Part shown: positions 58,664-64,000 of the stretch, in pieces | How the letters are laid out: every line of letters starts with the position of its first letter | How positions within the stretch are numbered: position 1 is the stretch's first letter | DNA from: Burkholderiales bacterium | GTDB lineage: Bacteria; Pseudomonadota; Gammaproteobacteria; Burkholderiales; SG8-39 | DNA length: 64,000 nt | Assembly: GCA_026417035.1 (NCBI GenBank) | Contig: JAOAEA010000005.1 | Span: forward strand, 1-64,000 | Reading direction: 5' to 3' | Translations under genes and position numbers: made by a program | Notes under the pieces: generated by a model | The model's input: the letters and a program-made list of their open reading frames with translations, nothing else | Databases searched by the model: none | What the model was told of the DNA's origin: nothing

Positions 58664-60289
58664 ATGGCCTACACCGCACATGTGGACACGTTCGCGCGCG
58701 ACAACCTGCCGCCGCGCGAGCTCTGGCCCGAGTTCCTCTTCGAGCGGCCCGAGGTGCGCTACCCGGAGCGCGTCAACTGCGCCGCCGAGCTCCTCGACGC
58801 GGCGGTCGCGCGCGGCTGGGGCGGCCGCACCGCGATCCGCGCCGCCGACGGAGAGTGCACCTACCTGCAGCTCATGGCGCAGGCGAACCGCATCGCCGCG
58901 GTGCTCGTCGAGGACCTGGGCCTCGTGCCCGGCAACCGCGTCCTGCTGCGCGGGCCGAACAATCCGATGATGGCCGCCTGCTGGCTCGGCGTGGTCAAGG
59001 CGGGCGGCATCGCGGTGGCGACCATGCCGCTCCTGCGCGCGAAGGAGCTCACCGACATCGTCACCAAGGCGGAAGTGACCCACGCCCTCTGCGACCGGCG
59101 GCTCGCCGCGGACCTCGAGGCGGCGCTGCCCGCGTGCCCGACGCTGAAGACGGTCCGCTACTGGTACGACGACGGGCGCGACGCGCTCGATACGCTCGCG
59201 GCGGCGAAGTCCGGCGAGTTCGCGAACTGCCCGACGGCGCGCGACGACGTGGCGCTCATCGCCTTCACCTCGGGCACGACCGGCAAGCCGAAGGGCACGG
59301 TGCACTTCCATCGCGACGTGCTCGCGATGTGCGACCTCTTCCCGCGCTCGTGCCTGCGCGTCGCCGCCGACGACGTGTTCTGCGGCACGCCGCCGCTCGC
59401 CTTCACTTTCGGGCTGGGCGGGATGCTCTGCTTCCCGCTGCGCGCCGGCGCCTCGACGGTGCTCGTCGAGCGGCTCACGCCGGAGAAGCTCCTCGAGACC
59501 ATCGAAGCGTTCCGCGCGACCGTCTGCATCACCGCGCCCACGTTCTACCGTCAGATGGCCGCGATCGCGGGGCGCTACGACCTCTCGAGCCTCACGCGCT
59601 GCGTCTCCGCGGGCGAGGCGCTGCCCGACGCGACGCGCCAGGCGTTCAAGGCGGCGACCGGCATCGAGATCATCGACGGCATCGGCTCGACCGAGATGAT
59701 CCACATCTTCATCTCGCACACGCCCGAGACCGTGCGGCGCGGCGCGACCGGCTACGCGGTGCCGGGTTATCGCGCCACCGTCCTCGACGAAGCGGGCAAC
59801 CCCTGCCCGCCCGGGGTCGTCGGCCGGCTCGCCGTCAAGGGCCCGACCGGCTGCCGCTACCTCGCCGACGAGCGGCAGAGGAACTACGTGCAGAACGGGT
59901 GGAACGTCACCGGCGATGCCTACCTGATGGACGCCGACGGCTACTTCCACTACCAGGCGCGCACCGACGACATGATCATCTCCGCGGGCTACAACATCGC
60001 CGGCCCGGAGGTCGAGGGGGCGCTGCTCGCTCACGAGGCGGTCGCCGAGTGCGGCGTGGTCGCGGCGCCCGACGAGGAGCGCGGGCAGATCCCGAAGGCC
60101 TACGTCGTGCTGAAGCCCGGTTACCGGGGCGACGCCGCGCTGGTGAAGTCGCTGCAGGACTTCGTGAAGGCGACGATCGCGCCCTACAAGTACCCGCGCG
60201 CGATCGAGTTCGTCGATGCGCTGCCCCGCACCGAGACCGGGAAGCTGCAGCGGTTCAAGCTGCGCGAGATGGCGCGCGGGCCGGGCTGA
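58664..60289 (+). CDS. Benzoate/2-aminobenzoate-CoA ligase family protein
   Basis: AFTSGTTGKPKGTVHFHRDVLAMCD; IDGIGSTEMIHIFISHTPETVRRGATGYAVPGYRATVLDE; YFHYQARTDDMIISAGYNIAGPEVE; PRTETGKLQRFKLRE. Confidence 0.92.
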   Translation: MAYTAHVDTFARDNLPPRELWPEFLFERPEVRYPERVNCAAELLDAAVARGWGGRTAIRAADGECTYLQLMAQANRIAAVLVEDLGLVPGNRVLLRGPNNPMMAACWLGVVKAGGIAVATMPLLRAKELTDIVTKAEVTHALCDRRLAADLEAALPACPTLKTVRYWYDDGRDALDTLAAAKSGEFANCPTARDDVALIAFTSGTTGKPKGTVHFHRDVLAMCDLFPRSCLRVAADDVFCGTPPLAFTFGLGGMLCFPLRAGASTVLVERLTPEKLLETIEAFRATVCITAPTFYRQMAAIAGRYDLSSLTRCVSAGEALPDATRQAFKAATGIEIIDGIGSTEMIHIFISHTPETVRRGATGYAVPGYRATVLDEAGNPCPPGVVGRLAVKGPTGCRYLADERQRNYVQNGWNVTGDAYLMDADGYFHYQARTDDMIISAGYNIAGPEVEGALLAHEAVAECGVVAAPDEERGQIPKAYVVLKPGYRGDAALVKSLQDFVKATIAPYKYPRAIEFVDALPRTETGKLQRFKLREMARGPG

Positions 60290-60336
60290 CCCTCGGCGGC
60301 GATCGCGCGCGCACGCCGGAACCCGGTCGGCCCGCG

Positions 60337-60422
60337 GTTCGCGCTCACCGCTCCCGCTTGAGGAGCCTTAGCACCCCGCTGCTCACCACGACCTCGCCGT
60401 TGCGCGCGAACGCCTCGTGGTT
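60337..60422 (-). repeat. Partial duplicate of the malonyl-CoA decarboxylase 3' end (copy A)
   Basis: 82/86 identical to 60475-60560; encodes ANHEAFARNGEVVVSSGVLRLLKRER-stop in the matching frame. Confidence 0.92.
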
Positions 60423-60430
60423 TGCGGCAA

Positions 60431-60451
60431 CAAGGGAGCTACGCCCCCTTG
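60431..60451. terminator. Hairpin between convergent genes (possible bidirectional terminator)
   Basis: CAAGGGAGC-TAC-GCCCCCTTG, 9-bp stem with one mismatch, between the ligase and malonyl-CoA decarboxylase genes. Confidence 0.4.
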
Positions 60452-60482
60452 TAGATCCCCCGAGTCAGGGAGCCGTTCGCGC

Positions 60483-61901
60483 TCACCGCTCCCGCTTGAG
60501 GAGCCGCAGCACGCCGCTGCTCACCACGACCTCGCCGTTCCGCGCGAACGCCTCGTGGTTGGTTTCGATGTCTTCCGGCTTGTACAGGTAGTTCACCATC
60601 ACGCCGGCGGACTGGCGCAACCCGCGCGGCGAGGTGTCGGCCATCCAGTTCACGCGCTCCAGGCGCGCGCCGTTGCCGAGGTGGAAGCGCGCCACCGAGT
60701 CGAGCGGCCGGCCGGCCTCCTTCTCGACGACGAGATAGCGCGCGGCGAGGCGCGTGAGCGCGGGCTCGAGCGCGTCGCGGAGCTCGGGGCGCTCGTGCCA
60801 CTCGGGCGCGGCGAGGAGCGCGCGCAGCGCCTCGAACGGGTCCCGGTCGCCCGCAGCCGCGGCGAGCCGCTCGCGCTCGGGGCGGGTGAAGAGCGTCTCG
60901 TCGCGGATGGTCAGGCGGGCGTCGAGCCAGCGGCGGAAGCCGGGCAGCGGCGAGAGCGTCGCGAACTGCCGCAGGCGCGGCAGCTCGCTGCGCAGCTGCT
61001 CGACCACCCGCTTGATCAGGAACCCGCCGAACGAGACGCCGCGCAGGCCGGCCTGCGTGTTCGAGATCGAATAGAACACCGCGGTCGTGGCCTGCTCCGG
61101 GTCGCCGGGAGGCGCGGACTCGTCGAGCAGCGCCTGGACGTCGGTGGCGAGCCCCTTGACGAGGGCGACCTCGACGAACACGAGGGGCTCCTCGGGCATG
61201 CGCGGGTGGAAGAACGCGTAGCAGCGCCGGTCGGAATCGAGCCGGTGCCGCAGGTCGCTCCACGAGCGGATCTCGTGCACCGCCTCGTAATGGATGAGCC
61301 TTTCGAGCAGCGCCGCCGGCGAGTTCCACGAGATGCGGCGCAGCTCGAGGAAGCCGACGTCGAACCAGCTGCCGAAGAGCGAGTAGAGCTCGTCGTCGAG
61401 CCACTCGAGCTCGGGGAGCTCCGGCCGGTAGCGCAGCACGTCGGCGCGCAGGTCCACCAGGAACTTGACGCCGTCGGGCAGCAGGTTGAACTGCTTCATG
61501 ATCTTGATGCGCGGCGAGCCGAGGGCGAGGCGCAGGGCCTGCTCGGCGCGCCGGCGCCCCGCTTCGTCGTCCTCCGACAGGTAGGCCTGGATCGCGCGGT
61601 TCACGCCGGTCTCGTCGGGGCCGAACTCGGTCGCGAGCAAAGACAGGAAATCCTGCCGGCCGTCGTCGTCGAGCGCGCGGTATTGGTGGGCGAGCGACAC
61701 CACCCGTTGGCGGGCCGACACCTCGCCGCCGATCCCCGCGAGCACCTCGCGGAGCGTCGCCCGCAGCCGCGGGATGTCCGCCGAGGACCGGGGCCGCTCG
61801 GCGCCGGTCATCCGCGCCGCCCGGAACCAGCGAAGGAGCGAGCGCACGGTGCCACCGCGCGGGGCGTTCGCGCTCTGCACGGACGGGACAGGCTCGCTCA
61901 T
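60483..61901 (-). CDS. Malonyl-CoA decarboxylase
   Basis: RRISWNSPAALLERLIHYEAVHEIRSWSDLRHRLDSDRRCYAFFHPRMPEEPLVFVEVALV; TAVFYSISNTQAGLRGVSFGGFLIKRVVEQL; FHLGNGARLERVNWMADTSPRGLRQSAGVMVNYLY. Confidence 0.94.
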   Translation of the reverse strand: MSEPVPSVQSANAPRGGTVRSLLRWFRAARMTGAERPRSSADIPRLRATLREVLAGIGGEVSARQRVVSLAHQYRALDDDGRQDFLSLLATEFGPDETGVNRAIQAYLSEDDEAGRRRAEQALRLALGSPRIKIMKQFNLLPDGVKFLVDLRADVLRYRPELPELEWLDDELYSLFGSWFDVGFLELRRISWNSPAALLERLIHYEAVHEIRSWSDLRHRLDSDRRCYAFFHPRMPEEPLVFVEVALVKGLATDVQALLDESAPPGDPEQATTAVFYSISNTQAGLRGVSFGGFLIKRVVEQLRSELPRLRQFATLSPLPGFRRWLDARLTIRDETLFTRPERERLAAAAGDRDPFEALRALLAAPEWHERPELRDALEPALTRLAARYLVVEKEAGRPLDSVARFHLGNGARLERVNWMADTSPRGLRQSAGVMVNYLYKPEDIETNHEAFARNGEVVVSSGVLRLLKRER

Positions 61902-62031
61902 CGGGCGGCTTGCGGGAAAGTGTTCCTGCCGTCGCCCGAAGCAAGCGGCCTGCCCGCTGCAGGCATCGCTTCCGGGGGCGCGCGCCCGATAACGCGCGCC
62001 GCGTGAAACTTGCCCGCCCGCGGCCCGCCGG

Positions 62032-62533
62032 TCAGCCGATCTCGCCGCCCGCGGAGTGGTAGCGGCCGCCCCAGAAAACGAGTGGCCGATCCTTCGCCCC
62101 GTGGTCGAGGGCCTCGACGCGGCCGACGAGGATCGCGTGGTCGCCGCCGTCGTGGCTTGCGTGGGCCGCGGCACTGGATGTGCGCGATCACGCCGGCAAG
62201 GAGGGGGATGCCGCCGAGCCCCGGCCGGGTCGGCACCCCGGCGAAGGGGTCAGGGTCGCGAGAGGCGAACCGCCGCGAGAGCTCCACCTGGTCCTCGGCG
62301 AGCACGTTGACCGCGAAGCGCTCGGCCCGGTCGAAGATGGCGAGTTTCGGCGAGCGGACGTTGAGCGCCCAGAGGACGAGCGGCGGCTCGAGCGAGAGGG
62401 AGGCGAACGAATTGACCGTGATGCCGACCGGCTCGCCACCCGGCGCGAGCGTGGTGACGACGGTCACGCCCGTCGGGAAAGCGCCGAGGACGCGGCGGTA
62501 CCGCCGGAGGTCGAAGCCGTGCGGGGCGTTCAT
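62032..62533 (-). pseudogene. Flavin reductase-like domain protein, C-terminal third in a shifted frame
   Basis: MNAPHGFDLRRYRRVLGAFPTGVTVVTTLAPGGEPVGITVNSFASLSLEPPLVLWAL...GVIAHIQC then, in the next frame, HASHDGGDHAILVGRVEALDHGAKDRPLVFWGGRYHSAGGEIG-stop; junction near 62160-62175. Confidence 0.82.
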
Positions 62534-62630
62534 CCGCCCGGCCCTTCGCGTCCCACCCGCCCCGCCTGCCGTCCGGCCACCCCGTCGCTCCGCGCACTGC
62601 CGCGAACGCCGCGGCCACGAGGGCGGGAGT

Positions 62631-64000
62631 TTACGCCGCCGCCCTCGCCCCGGCGACTTCGGGCCGCGGCGGGCGGGGCTGCGCCGCCTTCCGGGCCGCC
62701 TCCTCCTTCGCCCGCTGGGCGAGCACGTACGCCTGCTCCGCGCCGGAGAGGTATTGCTTCGGCCAGCCGACGTCGCGGTAGCCGTATTGGGCGGCGGCGT
62801 GCAGGGTGAAGTACGGGTCGGCGAGGTGCGGCCGCGCGAGCGCGGCGAGGTCCGCGCGGCCCGAGGCGATGATGGTGTTCACCTGGTCGGCGCTGGTGAT
62901 CGCCCCGACCGCCATGGTCGCGATGCCGGCCTCGTTGCGGATCTGCTCGGCGAACACCACCTGGTACATGCGGCCGTAGACCGGCTTCGACGCCGGGTCG
63001 GTCTGGCCCGTGGAGACGTCGATCAGGTCGCAGCCGTGCGCCTTGAACGCCTGCGCGATCGCGACCGAGTCCTCGCCGGTGAGGCCTCCGGGGATCCAGT
63101 CGGTGGCCGAGATCCGCACCGACATCGGCTTCGCTTCCGGCCAGACGGCGCGGCACGCGTCGAAGACTTCGAGCGGGAAGCGCAGCCGGTTCTCGAGCGC
63201 CCCCCCGTACTCGTCCGCGCGCCGGTTGGTGACCGGCGAGATGAAGCTCGCGAGCAGGTAGCCGTGGGCCATGTGGAGCTCCAGCATGTCGAACCCGCAC
63301 TCCACGCCCATTTCGGTGGCGCGCACGAACTGCGCCTTCACCCGGTCCATGTCCGCGCGGGTCATCGCGCGCGGCACCTGCGAGACGCCGGCGTGGTAGG
63401 GCAGCGGCGAGGGCGCGAGGATCGGCCAGTTGCCGCTCTTGAGCGGCATGTCCATCGCCTCCCACAGGAGCTGGGTCGAGCCCTTGCGCCCGGCGTGCCC
63501 GAGCTGCAGCGCGATCTTCGCGTCCGAGCGACCGTGCACGAACTCGACGATGCGCTTCCAGGCGAGGACGTGCTCGGCCTTGTACAGGCCGGCGCAGCCG
63601 GGCGTGATGCGCGCGTCCGGCGCGACGCAGGTCATCTCGGTGAACACGAGGCCCGCGCCGCCGAGCGCGCGCGACCCGTAGTGGACGAGGTGCCAGTCGT
63701 CGGGCGTGCCGTCGGTCGCCGAGTACTGGCACATCGGGCTCACCACGACGCGGTTGCGCACCGTCATCCCGCGCAGCGTGAACGGCGAGAACATCGGCGG
63801 CGGCGGCGCGAAGTCCTTCGGCAGCCGCACCCGTTCGGCCGCCGCCACCCGGCGCGTCCACCAGCGATCGACCTCGTCGACGAGCCGGGCGTCGCGCAGG
63901 CGCAGGTTGTCGTAAGTGATCTGCTTCGAGCGCGACATCAGCGCGAAGTTGAACTGCACCGGCTCCATGTGCCAGAAGCGGCGCACGTTCTCGAAGAAGA
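62631..64000 (-). CDS. Oxidoreductase (OYE-like FMN) half of a bifunctional salicylyl-CoA 5-hydroxylase / 2-aminobenzoyl-CoA monooxygenase-reductase (N-terminal half beyond window)
   Basis: [47 protein letters not shown] linker, then [55 protein letters not shown]; frame stays open to position 64000. Confidence 0.88.
   Translation of the reverse strand, partial: FFENVRRFWHMEPVQFNFALMSRSKQITYDNLRLRDARLVDEVDRWWTRRVAAAERVRLPKDFAPPPPMFSPFTLRGMTVRNRVVVSPMCQYSATDGTPDDWHLVHYGSRALGGAGLVFTEMTCVAPDARITPGCAGLYKAEHVLAWKRIVEFVHGRSDAKIALQLGHAGRKGSTQLLWEAMDMPLKSGNWPILAPSPLPYHAGVSQVPRAMTRADMDRVKAQFVRATEMGVECGFDMLELHMAHGYLLASFISPVTNRRADEYGGALENRLRFPLEVFDACRAVWPEAKPMSVRISATDWIPGGLTGEDSVAIAQAFKAHGCDLIDVSTGQTDPASKPVYGRMYQVVFAEQIRNEAGIATMAVGAITSADQVNTIIASGRADLAALARPHLADPYFTLHAAAQYGYRDVGWPKQYLSGAEQAYVLAQRAKEEAARKAAQPRPPRPEVAGARAAA

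Overview
This 64 kb window is high-GC chromosomal DNA, most like a Betaproteobacterium (inferred from gene content and order, e.g. kdsD-kdsC-lptCAB-rpoN-ptsN-hprK-rapZ and yicC-gmk-rpoZ-spoT). Most genes are housekeeping. The accessory or unusual blocks are as follows. (1) At 0-16 kb there is a type IV pilus / type II secretion-like assembly cluster. It has a GspE-type ATPase, a GspF-type protein, PilM/N/O-like proteins and two LPCPA-type prepilins. A tandem set of three paralogous prepilins follows, and the first has a textbook sigma-54 -24/-12 promoter. (2) At 33.8-38.25 kb there is an outer-membrane porin-cytochrome (MtrAB/MtoAB/PioAB-type) extracellular electron transfer cluster. It has an intact decaheme cytochrome with 10 CXXCH motifs and an MtrB/PioB-type barrel. 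Upstream are remnants of a monoheme cytochrome c and of a NapC/CymA-type quinol dehydrogenase in which all four heme motifs are broken. An FNR-type box precedes the cluster. (3) At 56-64 kb there is an aromatic acyl-CoA (2-aminobenzoyl-CoA/salicylyl-CoA-like) catabolic region with a MarR regulator. Its palindromic operators overlap a near-consensus sigma-70 promoter. The region also contains a duplicated 3' end of the malonyl-CoA decarboxylase gene and a frameshifted flavin reductase. Other notable items are a period-7 intergenic repeat, a GCAGAG-type inverted-repeat element, a three-repeat PsiF protein, and several frameshifts that need read-level checking. No rRNA, CRISPR array, integrase, transposase or prophage was seen. 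All calls come from reading the sequence and the ORF track; no database search was run.
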